From: Cucumis sativus
Lineage: Eukaryota; Streptophyta; Magnoliopsida; Cucurbitales; Cucurbitaceae
Direction: 5' to 3'
NCBI RefSeq assembly: GCF_000004075.3
Contig: NC_026657.2
Span: forward strand, 18,472,501-18,536,500
DNA length: 64,000 nucleotides
The position numbers and the translations under genes are program-made. The notes beneath the pieces were generated by a model. That model did no database searches. It had not been told where the DNA came from and saw nothing but the letters and a program-made list of their open reading frames with translations. Positions 25,060-36,112 of this stretch are shown one piece after another. Within the stretch, counting starts at the first letter, position 1, and the number at the start of each line of letters is the position of its first letter.

Positions 25060-26090
25060 ACAATGGAAAAAGTTGATCCATTTAAAATTTATTAAAATGT
25101 TTCAATAAATTTCATTAATAATCATTTCAATAAAATATTTTAATGAATTTCTTTGATGAAATATTTAAATAAATTTATTTAGTGAAACAGTTCAACAAAT
25201 CTGTTTTGGTAAAATATTTTAATGAAAGATTTCAATAAATTTATTTAATTATTTTTTATTAATTTTTTTAATAAATTTATTTCATAATATTTTCGTTAAA
25301 GTTTTTAACAAATACATTTAATAATGTTTTCATTAAAATATTTTAATATTTATTAAATAAGCATTTCATCAAAATACTTTGATAAATTTACTTAATGATT
25401 TCATTAATATATATTATTAATATATTTATTATTTATAAAATTTTGTATAAAATATTTTATAATGAAATATTTTCAATAAAATTGTTTAAAGGAAAGATTC
25501 AATAAACTTATTTTAATGAATTCAAAAAATTATTTTAGTGATAAATTTCAAAAAATTTATTTAACAATTTTTTATTAAAAGTTTAAATTTATTTAATAAA
25601 CTTTTCATTAAAATGTTTTAATAAATTTATTTAAAGAAATGGTTTCAATAAATTTATTTAAATAAAATATTTTCAATAGGTTTATTTAAAAGAAAGATTT
25701 TAATAAATTTAATTTAAGTAAAGATTTCAACAAATTTATTTTAGTCAAAAATTTGTAAAAGTTTGTTTTAGTGAAAGATTTCAAAAATTTATTTAATAAT
25801 ATTTTATTAAAATATTTTAATAAATTTATTTAATGAGTTTTTCATTAAAATATCTTAATAAATCTATTTAAGGAAATATTTTCAATAATTTTATTTAAAG
25901 GAAAATTTTCAACAAATTTATTTTAACGAGAGATTTTAGTAAATTTAATTTAATGAGAGATTTCAAATTATTTAAGTGAAAAAATTTCAAAAGATTTATT
26001 TTCATAAGTTGATTTTAAAAAAATTATTTTAATAAGTTGATTTTAAAAAATTATTTTAATAAGTTGATTTTTATACTTTTTATTTTCATC
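25060..26090. repeat. Degenerate AT-rich minisatellite-like array in CACTA 2
   Basis: A kilobase of loosely repeated words such as AATAAATTTATTTAA, GAAAGATTTCAA and TTTCATTAAAATATTTTAAT with drifting spacing of about 30-40 bp. It is almost devoid of G and C. It lies wholly inside the transposon, left of its right subterminal array. Confidence 0.7.
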
Positions 26091-26109
26091 ATTTTTTAAA
26101 CGTTTTATA

Positions 26110-26610
26110 TTTGACATTTTGGCAATTGACATTTTAAAAGTGTTAAATAAAAAATGTTAACTATATTTGACGTTGTTTTCGCGTCAAGTAAATGTCCACT
26201 ATACGTGACACGAAAAAAACGTCAAGTAAAATCTCCACTATATTTGACGCGAATAAACTGTCAAATAAATCTCCATTATATTTGACGCGAAAACCATGTC
26301 ATATAAAAGTTAACGTAAAAATTTTCTTTTTTAAAACCATACCTGACATGTTTTTTGTGTCAAGTAAATGTTCACTACTTTTAACTCGAATAAAATGTCA
26401 AGTAAAATCTACTTTATACTTGACGCAAAAAAAAAAAAAAAAAAAAACGTCAAATAAAGCTAACATAAAATAATTAAAAAAAAATTCGTGAAAACTTCAT
26501 ATTTTTTAAGACTATACTTGACGTTTTTTCTTTAACATAGTTCATACTTGACGTTTTTTTAATAAAAACGTCAAGTATGTAAAAGTTGCTAGCGTCAAGT
26601 AAACTCATTT
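26110..26610. repeat. Right subterminal array of CACTA 2
   Basis: Repeated TTGACG and GTCAAGTAA words, many as TATTTGACGCGAA or ACGTCAAGTA, mirror the left array. The open frame at 26192-26473 is the array read through. A homopolymer A run lies at about 26427-26445. Confidence 0.75.
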
Positions 26611-26624
26611 TTGTAGTAGTGTAG

Positions 26625-29161
26625 GCGTTTTGAAAATAGACTAGGCAGGTAACCATGTCATTAAAACCTTTAACGGACAAAGACATGCAACCAAGAAAAG
26701 TATGTTAAGCGAGGAAATTAGTTATGCTAGGCATTTAGGTTGGCAAGCTTGGCTAAGCGAGAAAGGTGTCTAGGCGAGCTGCATATCATACGGCCAATGC
26801 AAGAAAAGCGGGTAAATGCCACGCAAGAGAGTCTACAGCAAGGCTATGATGTGTGCACCATTAGGGATGTACCTATAGATCACATGCAAAGTTATGGGTT
26901 AGTTATAACTGTGTTCATACTAAAGGAATAAAGATTTTTCCATAGTGGAAGCGTATGAACGTCACGCAAATGGAATTCAATTTGAAAAACAAAATTAAAA
27001 AAAAAAAAAATCAGAGAAAACAAAAGTAAAGCCTAAACATACTTCTACGGAGAAAAAGAAAAAAAGATTCAGAGAAAACAAAAGTTTTCATGAGTGATTT
27101 TCTTAAATGCTTTCGTGCTAAAATCTTTCTTGTGATTCCTCTTTACTATTTTGAAAGGTGATTTCAAATAAGAAAGTGTTTCAAAAAGGAATTTCTATGA
27201 AATGTTTCGATGTTTTCAAGTATGATTTATGATGTTTAAAGTTTTGATTTGATGATTACGATTTCAATGCTATGAAATAATTTTCAATCCATTAGTTGTT
27301 TTCTTGAGATAAACCTAACTTTTATGTGCACATAAAGAGTCAAGACCACCATGGGGTGTACGAGACTAGATGGTGATAAGAAGCTGACTTATGCATTTAA
27401 AGAAGCTGACTTATGCATTTAAAGAAGTGTATAAAGCTTAGCGACTTAAGCAACAAAGATGAATCTGTATACTCTCGAATGCTGAAGAACTCAATAGCCT
27501 AAACGCAAAGTTATGTGTCCTAGCATAGAGAATGATTCGGAATCCTTGACGGAGGAAATGTTTGTTAACTAGTGTGTGTTTATTTGAGATGATTCATTTA
27601 TGCGAAAAGATATGTTATGCAAAATGGTGTTTATGCAAACTGATATATTTATATGATTTGATATGTTATCTTAGTTTGCAAAATAATATTTATGAAAAGA
27701 TATTGCGAAAACGATTTCATAAAACCTTACTAAGTATTTTAGACTTATTCTTTAAAATTTATCTTCCAAGACTTAAGTGTTGAGATCAAGAGGAGAGGAA
27801 AGTTTGAGCTTACCAGGTGAAAAGCTGCCATGCATTTAGTTATAAGCTTAACTGTATTGTTTGTAATTTTGGTTAAGTATTGTATCTATATATTCATGTA
27901 TCAAACACCTTGTTCGTAATAAAAGTTAAAGTTTGTCTTATCTTTTCCGCGTTAAGTTCTATATCGCCTAAAGTACTTATGTTAAGTGTTCTGGCGATTA
28001 AGCTAAGTCAAGGAAGTTAAGACGAGTGTCTTTGACGTTTAACCGCATCAAGGATGCTCAAGTTGCATCGCGTCTCGCGAGAAAAACAAGTAGGTATGTG
28101 AGGCGGAGTATGACAACCCAAATGAGAACAAAACATGATCAATACCTATCAGTAGTCTTTATCTCAAATCTATTTTTCAAATGACTTTCAACCTCCAAAA
28201 CTTTCTTCCAATTCTAATATGTACTTCTGAAAGTTTATGGATTGAATGGAGAGAAATGTAAATTTATGCGAGATTAGTATTTACCATACAAGTCGCTATG
28301 TATGGTGGCAATGAGAAGCTCAATTTGTTAATTTGATTACCTCTAATATGTTGGGAGAGAAATTGAACATTGTGGACAATGTTCTTCCCCCCACATAAAC
28401 TTCCGCTTTAACATTTAGATGCCTAAATCGAACTTCAAAACACATTCATGTCCAATCTCAAACACCAGCCAAGTCCAATATTTAGAGGTTATCATATCCT
28501 ATCCATGTCAAAACACATTCACAAAAGTAACTCTAAAAGAACACATTCATACAATGCAAAACAAAAAGAAAAAGACTTCTAAAGCTTTTGACACATATCG
28601 TCAAACACCTCACAAGGACAAGCTAATATCAAATTTTCTCATAATCTCACAAGAAAGAAATCTTATTTAAGTTAATTGATTGATGATGTTCTTTATTAGA
28701 AGATTACAAGAAATAAATAAGAGAATACCTTCCACTTTTATGCATGATTCCAAAACAAAACAAGGTGGAAACCCAAATAGAAACCACATAGATCTTTGGT
28801 CTATTAATTACAAATAAACTTATTGGAACAACGTCAGTAAATGAATAGCAGCAGAATTAAAATATATATGACATGTCTTGATTAAAAATCAATTCGAAAC
28901 ATCATATTTTAAAAGTGTGATTGTACACTAAATTAGTTTTAACCATTTCAAACCACTCCTAAACATTTTCTAAATCCTCAAAACCATTCATCATATTATC
29001 TTGTTCAGTTTTGTCTATAACCTTACTGCAAGAAACTAGTGGTTTTCTTCCTAAAGGTTGGTCATGAAAAGCTAGAACAAAGAAGAAAAGTCATAAAGGG
29101 GATGCATCAACTCATGAACCAGTAGGCCAAAATTCTAGATAGTCTCTATCCTAAATGAATT
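26625..29161. other. Intergenic sequence, partly old repeat
   Basis: No gene is recognised. The left part (to about 28110) shares wording with the sequence left of CACTA 2 and looks like one older repeat. A 22-bp tandem duplication lies at about 27379-27424. The frames at 26740-26931, 27562-27783 and 28419-28670 carry no motif. Confidence 0.35.
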
Positions 29162-29893
29162 CACTACTACAACTTAGCAACCTTATGGAATCAAACAACA
29201 TAATGCACAATACTTGAAAAAATCAAACCATCCATTCATACATACATAAGTTATGAATTGAGTAAAGATGACAATTACTGTATCGGTTGTGTTATATCAA
29301 AGAGGTTGGATCTACGACGACGATGATTGATGTTGCTTCAACATAAAAAGTATTTCTGGGTCTGGCTAGCAACCTGAGTTGGGGTTCGAGTCTTAACAAA
29401 ATTCCTCTCCAATCTCCTTTCCCCACTTTCTGTAATCCCAACAAAAAAAGCTTGTGTTCTTCCTTGTCCACGGTACAACAGAAAATCATCCCCAATCATT
29501 ATCAACTCCAAATTCCAAATAAATTGCACTAATTTACGAGCTTCCAAGATTTTTGGAAGATTTTTTTGTGAAATGGTAGAGAGAAAGGAAAATATAAAAA
29601 TAAAAGTATATTTAAATTTTTTTTTAATGAAAAGTGGGAGGAAAATGACAAAAAAAAAAAAGGGCTGAATTTTAAGTTTGTTGTTAAAATATAAATAAAA
29701 ATCTATTTGATTAAAGTTTTAGCAACATTTAAGTTGTTGCTAAAACTATCTAACTAGTGACGCGAATTAAAAATATGTTGCTAATAATAATATTTTGTGA
29801 TATTTTTTTTGCGTTGCTATAAACGAATTTTTATTGACAAAAATTACTTGCGCCCATAAATCTTTGTCAGTGAATTATAAAATTTTTGTAGTG
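29162..29893. mobile_element. Possible small DNA transposon carrying a MYB fragment
   Basis: The right side ends ATTTTTGTAGTG at 29882-29893, the inverted form of a CACTACAAAAAT terminus. The adjacent 300 bp carries repeated GTTGCTA/AGCAAC words that look subterminal. A CACTACTACAA with AGCAAC nearby at 29162 could be the left end. The flanking trinucleotides (ATT and AAA) do not match, so the left limit is uncertain and the real left end may lie elsewhere. Confidence 0.35.
29344..29476 (-). pseudogene. Captured single-repeat MYB domain (SHAQKYF type), frameshifted
   Basis: On the minus strand three blocks in different frames make up a plant 1R-MYB repeat: VPWT at about 29476-29465, EEHKLFLLGLQKVGKGDWRG at about 29460-29403, and NFVKTRTPTQVASQTQKYFL from about 29400 to 29344. 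The last block is the SHAQKYF-class signature with SHA replaced by SQT. Two indels break the frame: one base is missing after the WT, and about eight bases are missing at the GGAATTT where a repeat of that word would normally occur. This class (MYBS/KUA1-like regulators in plants) is intact elsewhere, and here only the DNA-binding repeat is present. The neighbouring transposon-like end suggests capture. Confidence 0.8.
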
Positions 29894-30343
29894 AAATTTG
29901 ATGGACTTTGTTTCACTTGTGAAGCCCCGTCTATTTCTTTTAGGTTAATTTTGTTATGCAATTAACGAATGATTAGTGATAGTGAGACATAAAAACAGTA
30001 AGTGAAAAAAAATACAAAAAGCAAATTTCGTGCAGTTTGTTCTTTAACCACTTGGGGATTGATTTGTGGTCCGATCGAGCTTAAATTTTGACAGTGCATT
30101 ATTGGCACAAGAGTCTTCATTCTGAACGGTAAAGATTTCATTTGAAACTATCTACAATCAGATTCTATTCAATAGTTAGCTACCACATATCGTGTCAAAT
30201 GAACTTTACACGTGGAAAAGAATATTAGATAACTGTGCATATATATTCTATGTTATTCTATGTTACTTGAATGAATGGTTGTAAATAAAAAGAATCAAAA
30301 GTCAGCATCATTAAACAGCCCACTTCTTGGGTTCACATTTGGG
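29894..30343. other. Upstream region of MLP-like gene B
   Basis: Non-coding. The last 40 bp before the TATA box (AAACAGCCCACTTCTTGG) resemble the same position upstream of MLP-like gene A. I see nothing else recognisable. Confidence 0.45.
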
Positions 30344-30350
30344 TATAAAA
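30344..30350 (+). promoter_or_regulatory. TATA box of MLP-like gene B
   Basis: TATAAAA, 52 bp before the start codon, at nearly the same spacing as in gene A (55 bp). It is preceded by the shared CCCACTTCTTG box. Confidence 0.7.
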
Positions 30351-30401
30351 AGGCACTTCCATTTGAAATGGATGAACAGATCTTAAAAGTAATTTGAAAA
30401 A

Positions 30402-31243
30402 ATGGCTCAGATTGCTAAGATCTCAGATCAGGTGCAGCTGAAGTGTTGTGGTAAAAAATTCTATGACTTTTTTAAGAACAAAATGGACCATTTACCTCGA
30501 GTGTTCCCTCAATATTTTGAGAGCTATAAGTTGGTAGAAGGGAATAGTTTAACTCATGGCAGCGTCTCCTTTTGGAAATATGACTTCGGTTTCGGTGAGG
30601 ATTCTTCTTGCGTTTCTTCTGTCTTTTGTCCTTAAACTTTGAAAATGATTTAATTTCCAATTCCACCCTTTTTCTTTTTTCCCTCAACTTTCAAATGTTT
30701 TCTTATTGTCGTTGAACCTTCTTTATTCTTTTTTAAGCAAAAGGAGACACTCAGCTCTATCTCATCACACTAATTCAAAACTTACAAATGCGTTAAACAA
30801 TTCTATTTACATATGTTTAAATAAATCCTGTAACTCAGTATCAACTAAACTTTGTAACTCAACTTTTATTTTAGTTTTTTTTTTTTACTTATCTATCTTT
30901 AGTTTCGTCTTTCCTTTGTCTTATAACCTAATAACTCGAGTTATCGGGTTGGAAACATATTTATATGTACACAGGTAGCTCAATTGAAGTAAAGATGAAG
31001 GTACTTGTGGATGAGCCCAACAAAACAATCATCTACGAATGTCTTGAAGGAGATTTGTTCAAAGATTTTGACATATTCAATGTGAAAATTAAAGTGAATG
31101 ATGGTGGAAACAATGGCAACAGCTCAGTTAATTGGTGTCTGGAATATGTGAAGGCAAATGAAAATGTGGATCCACCAAATAACTATCTCCAATTTGGACT
31201 TAAACTATGCAAAAATGTTGATGCCTTCCTTGGCAACAATTAA
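30402..31243 (+). CDS. MLP-like (major latex protein / Bet v 1 family) gene B, two exons
   Basis: Exon 1 is 30402-30594 and exon 2 is 30975-31243, with a 380-bp intron (GTGAGG donor, TACACAG acceptor) in the same phase as in gene A. The joined frame is 462 nt, 153 residues. It starts MAQIAKISDQVQLKCCGKKF and keeps VEGNSLTHGSVSFWKYDFG, ECLEGDLFKDFDIF and a C-terminus ending DAFLGNN, all typical of MLP-like proteins of the Bet v 1 fold. Exon 2 is exactly the same length (269 nt) as in gene A, and the splice junction is a shared G|GT. The protein is probably a cytosolic small-ligand-binding protein with unknown ligand. The two genes are local duplicates about 12 kb apart in the same orientation, with CACTA 2 and a MYB-bearing fragment between them. 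Confidence 0.93.
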
Positions 31244-33133
31244 ACTGAGGAAAAACTCAGATAATATCAACACTTGGGATTGGTTCTTGAAATTAATTCC
31301 TTTAAATAAGATCGGCTTTCTCTCCTAACCTCCATTCTTCTATGTGTATTTCAAGGTTGTGTTAATGGTAATATATGATGACAAAAATCAACAAATATTT
31401 GGCATGCTGCCTTTGTTATCATATCCTATGTATCTTTTCTTTTACGATAACTCAATATATATATTTTCACAAAAATGAATTATTTATTCTATAAATTTTA
31501 ATTTAATTATTTTGATATTTGTTCTATTTGTCATACATACTAATTTGATAGTGATAGATACATAGAAGTCTATTAGAGTTTTATTAACAATAAATTATGA
31601 AATTTTGTTGCATTTTGCAAATACTTTTAACAATTTTGTCATTTGAACAAATTTCTAAAAACTAAACATGAAAATGCAAATAATAGAGAAATGTTTTATA
31701 AGCAATAAAATATCTATTTACTAATTTAAACTTAAATTTCTTTTTCATAATTTTCCAACAAAATGTTTATTGAAAAATTTACATTTTATCGAAAATTTTC
31801 ATTGAGGTTTCGTAAAATTAAGAATGTTTTTATCGAAAATTTTCATTGAGATTTCGTAAAATTAAGAATGTTTTTATTCATCCAAATGGATAATTTAAAT
31901 TTCTGTTGATACACAAGGAAATAAATTAGTTTCAAAATTTCATGATTTTCCCAACAAAATGAATAAAATAAAATCACAATTTAGCTACTCTTGTGTATGA
32001 AAAGGAAAAATAAATTTGACATACTGTTTCCCAGGAGAGAAAATTTTTAAAAAACACAAGAATTTTTTAAATAATCTATTTACACTGGTAAAAAAGAAAA
32101 TATGCAAACAGTAAGTGAACTTAAATACACCTTTACTTCAAATTATTGGATATAAATTCTATGTTTCAAATTCATCAACATTGACATTTGTTTGTGTATG
32201 TAAATTTCAAAAGCTGTTAGTCTTTAATTGCTGTCGAGTTGCAAAAAGCTGGAATTGTTGCCGTAGTGAAGAAAAGGACTTCTAACAGTAATACTCATTG
32301 CCTTTGTTTTGTAGTTTTCCTTTCTCTTCTTCTTTCTTAAAACCTATGTTTCTCAACATATATCAAAGTCTTCTTTGCTCTCAACATATTTCTTAGGGAA
32401 ATATTAGTATTGTTTTTAGTACGGGTACATTAGTAAATTCGTTACGACTCTTAATTCATAAATTGAGTCAAATTCTTTAATTTGTTTTTGCTCAATCGTT
32501 TATGGGCCGACTCGACATCCTTTTTCTCTCTCCGGTATTCTTGTTTTAGTTTCTGTCTCTCTCTGTTTGATTGTAGATGCAATGCGGGAGGAGAAATTCT
32601 AGCGTTGGTATTTTCCTTTCTTGTGTTCTTAATTTCTTGAACCTATGAATTCAATTCATGAAGCTTTCTTCTGTTTCTGACTGCATGTTTGTGTTCCACC
32701 ATCTCATCTCTCTTCTCTTTTTCTTTTGGATTCCATTTTTCGCAATTTGCTTAAACTGTTCATCGTAAAATGGTGCAGAGTTGAGTCGGAGAATTCTTTA
32801 TGAATGTGTATTCAGTGCTGCTAATATTTTTGGAACACCCATTTATAATATAAGGAGATGGAAACGTTCATGCTCTTGTGGTGCTTTCAGTTTTAGTTAA
32901 GTAATGTAGCATTAATTATTGCAAAGCTAAAATTGTGTTTGCCAAATATTTGTAAAGAGACACTTCAATCCTTTTTGTTTTTTTTCTCTCCCCAACTGAG
33001 GGTGTTTCTCATTCTATGAATCCTTCTTTCTTGGGGAAATTATTCTTTAATAATAGATTACAGAGTTCTTATTCGGAATCAATAACAAATATAATGTGTC
33101 TTGGAACTGAAATGTTGGGACATTTCCCTTGAT
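31244..33133. other. Downstream and intergenic sequence, no gene recognised
   Basis: A 44-bp tandem duplication lies at 31787-31874. Around 32490-32760 the sequence turns pyrimidine-rich and could be the leader of a transcript, but no supported frame follows. Nothing else is recognised. Confidence 0.35.
31787..31874. repeat. 44-bp tandem duplication
   Basis: Two units, 31787-31830 and 31831-31874, start TATCGAAAATTTTCATTGAG and differ at one position. Non-coding. Confidence 0.85.
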
Positions 33134-33660
33134 TACTACTACAAAACTGACAATACTTGATGTCTGCGGTTTTGATATTCTTTACCGTTTTTATTAAAAC
33201 TGTCAGATAGAAAAAAAAACGTTAAGAATAACCAATAATAAAAAATATACATAATTTTTTATTTTTTATTTTAAATACTTATCGATTAAAAATGGATCAA
33301 GATTAATTTTAATTATTTGACATTTTTTAAATGTAAAGTAATATGTTTCTTTTCATTCTCTAAAAAACGTTTTCTTGTTTTTTTTTCTTTCAAATTTCTC
33401 ATTTTTCTCCCATTTGTAAAAAAAAACTTTTCCCTCTTTTTTTTCCCAAAATTTCCTTTTATCCCTCCAAATTCTATAAAAGCCCTAATTTCCCCTACAT
33501 TTTCCACATCTCTCACATCCACCATTTCTATCTTCTTCACAAACTTCACCCAAAGCTCTACACTTCTTCCCCCTTTCTCTTTACCTCTTTTCAATAACCC
33601 CTCCCAAATATGAGTTCCACATTGTAATAGGAAGATCTTCAATCAAGTAAACTCAATTTC
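33134..33660. mobile_element. Truncated CACTA end, family A-like
   Basis: ACTACTACAAAA begins at 33135, with the expected first C replaced by T, followed by TACTTGATG and an AAACTGTCAGATAG stretch. 'ttgacatttttt' sits at about 33318. This resembles the left end of CACTA 2 and 4 with diverged subterminal repeats. A pyrimidine-rich, leader-like stretch (33360-33610) follows, as in CACTA 4. I found no matching right end. The opposing 98- and 109-aa frames here are low-complexity. Confidence 0.45.
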
Positions 33661-34255
33661 AAATTTTGAATAATTTTTTTTATTCTATTTATGGTTTGAG
33701 GAACTACTCTGCTATTTTTCTATGATACTGTCACAAGTTTTAGAGAAATGATACTGTGACAAGTTTTAGAGAAATTTAAAGAGATTTAGATGATAAGAAA
33801 GCTTTCCCACTATAAAATTAAGGACTTCTTTGTACATCAGTTTATAGAGTGTATTCCTTCAAAGACAGAAACTAAGGCCCAAAACAATTACATCCCTATT
33901 TGGTATTTATTTTGTTTTCTAGTTTTTGTTATTGATAAATTGATTTTATTCTCTCAAATTTTTTAAACGGTTTGCACCTCTATTTTTTTAGATGTTAAAC
34001 AAAGAACATTTTCACAAGTCGGGGAACATGTAACGACCCAACTTTTCTACCTAAGTCGAGATCATTAATTTTTGACAAAAGACCTTGATTGATACAAAAT
34101 GAAATATAAGACATTTGAAAAACATACAATCGAGGAAAAACAAATTTAAGTCGGGCCCGATTTCAAATATTCAAAACTTTAAGAGTACTCTTTACCAAAA
34201 TAATAGTTCGTAAGCTCAGTTCCATCACAATGTTTTAAACATCAAAAAGACCCAC

Positions 34256-34451
34256 TACTGGTTCCATTAGGAAAAAAAACTGGTTCCGTTAGGGAAAAAA
34301 ACTGGTTCCGTTAGGGAAAAAAACTGGTTCCGTTAGGGAAAAACTGGTTCCGTTAGGGAAAAAATTGGTTCGGTTAGGGAAAAAATTGGTTCGGTTAGGG
34401 AAAAAATTGGTTCAGTTAGGGAAAAAACTGGTTCCATTATGAAAAAAAAAC
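34256..34451. repeat. 21-bp minisatellite, nine units
   Basis: Nine units of ACTGGTTCCGTTAGGGAAAAA with variants (CCATTAGG, CGGTTAGGG, CAGTTAGGG) and A-run length differences. Other copies of the same repeat family (for example near 38322 and 44080) have this motif once, so the array expanded only in this copy. Confidence 0.9.
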
Positions 34452-34499
34452 TGTTAACTTCCTATTACTTCCTATTGGGGTACCCTGCACAGTCACAGT

Positions 34500-34690
34500 C
34501 TTGTGATTCGGTAGGATGCACGTAATCAGTCTAACGCCCCGAAGGACGCATAATCAGTCTAGTGTTCTGCAGAAACACATATCAGTCTAGTGGACCCGAA
34601 GGATGCACATATCAGTCTATTGCACCCGAAGGATTCACATATCAGTCTAGTGCAACCGAAGGATGCACAAAAGGGTGGTGATCCCGTAGG
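34500..34690. repeat. About 30-bp internal array of the TGTAAC family
   Basis: Five to six imperfect units of about 30 bp with the core CATATCAGTCTAGTGCACCC followed by GAAGGATG. The same array, in the opposite orientation, lies at 43857-44005, in shorter form at 38395-38480, and diverged at 12900-13000. It is therefore a constitutive part of the repeat. Confidence 0.8.
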
Positions 34691-36112
34691 ACATCTGCAA
34701 GGTAACTACCCAATAGGAAACTAATAATTTGCCCTTCAGTCCATTCTAAACATCTTAACAGTCATTCGTAATACAGTCTAGCTACTTTAACATACGATCC
34801 TGTCATTTAACACCCTAATAGTCAACATATCCCACTTTAGTCCAATGTCAGTCAACAACATATCAATACGTCAGTCAATCAACTATATAGTGTCATAACA
34901 CCCCTCAATTCGCTAGTATATAGCCAGGCTTTAGTATAACCTACACCCAGTCTAAACGACAACCACAAGTTCACATCCACGTCTCATACAAACACAATCT
35001 AAAAGTCTAGTCCTATCTACATCCACATATATATACATATTCCCAGATAATCACGACATACATTCATCATCAAGTCTCCGTCAATCCATGTACATATATT
35101 TTCAGTCATTTACAGTATACATTCAATACCAAGTTTACATCCACGCATATATATCATTTTGACAACTCTACTCAATCAGAGGTAACTATACAGTCAGTTC
35201 AAAACTATAGGTGAGCCCAGTAGTAGAGAATCCCTAACCTCGAGTTAGGGAAGCTCCTTAATCAACTAAGGTCCACGAAAAAAATCCTAAGCATAACCAT
35301 AAGAAATTCAATTATTTTCATAAACTTTCTCTGATTTAGTTTCCTCAATGAAACTCCTACACTTACTTGAGTATTAGTGAAATCGAACTTCAACCAAGAT
35401 CTAAAATGTGTTGTGCGTCCAAAGGATTTAAACGCTACCTTATTGAACAACAATTCAACAATTACCCAACAATAATACTTGAATTAATATGAAACAACTA
35501 CCAACCCACAACTTAAATCTTGTTTTTTGGAACACACGGCTGAAAGGCAGGGGTCGCGCGGCGGCTGGAAGGCAGAGGGTCACGTGGCGGCTGGACTTCA
35601 CGAACGGAGACCAGCGCAGACGTAGCCGGACGAAGGTATGGACGAACGGCAAGGTGAGAGCGGACGCGACGCCGGTGACACCAACCGACGACGACGACGA
35701 CGTTCAGCTTCAATGGAAGACCGAGACAATCGGCGGTCGGCTGCAGATCTGAAAGGAAAAGAAAAGGAAAAGGAAAAAGAAAGATAGGGGAGGCTATGGA
35801 GGCTAGGGTATGAGGATGAAGTAGGAGAAGAAGAGGAAAAAAAAAAGAAGGAAGAAGACGGGGAAGGGTCACGCGAGAGAGAGGAAGAGAGAGAAATTTT
35901 AATTTCTTTTTTTTATAAATTAATAATTAATAGTAATAATATTTATATTATTATTATTATTATTACATTTTCTTCCCTCACTTCTTTTCTTTTCCAATAA
36001 TTAAATTTTTCTTCCGAGCCTGAAGAAATAAAATAACACTCAACAAAATTTAAAATCGTAAAAATAGAGCAATCTGATTGAAATCAATTACCTTAGAGTT
36101 CGGGATGTTACA

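Larger units (their letters stand above)
21626..26621. mobile_element. CACTA transposon 2, non-autonomous (subterminal family A)
   Basis: Left end CACTACTACAAAAATTGA and right end, on the opposite strand, CACTACTACAAAAATGAG. The TAG target duplication lies at 21623-21625 and 26622-26624. Length is 4996 bp. Both ends carry dense TACTTGAC/GTCAAGTA arrays (about 21648-22060 and 26110-26610). Inside are a Ulp1-type protease exon on the minus strand (22670-22752), a GC-rich leader-like stretch (about 23600-23910) and a 1-kb degenerate AT-rich array. I found no TnpD-like transposase, so it is probably mobilised in trans or is dead. Confidence 0.88.
34029..36112 (-). mobile_element. TGTAAC repeat family, complete-looking copy (reverse)
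   Basis: It begins TGTAACGACCC and ends GGGATGTTACA, so it has short imperfect inverted termini that also fit an LTR (TG...CA). Read on the minus strand the order is TGTAACATCCC, AT-rich with GTGTTATTTTA, pyrimidine-rich, GC-rich island (about 35760-35530), the 'actactgggctcacct' block, the repeated 'ctagactgatatgtg' array, 'gtactcaccc'-type sequence replaced here by a minisatellite, then GGGTCGTTACA. There are no retroelement domains. I could not find a convincing 5- or 9-bp target duplication, so solo LTR versus DNA element remains open. Confidence 0.6.

Noticed and set aside
29162..29893. A complete CACTA around the MYB fragment
   Set aside because: The flanking trinucleotides differ and the terminal sequences match for only the first few bases, so only a possible element is listed.
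34029..36112. Firm classification of the TGTAAC repeat as a Mutator-like or LTR element
   Set aside because: Neither 5-bp (GAACA against AAGCA) nor 9-bp flanks match convincingly.
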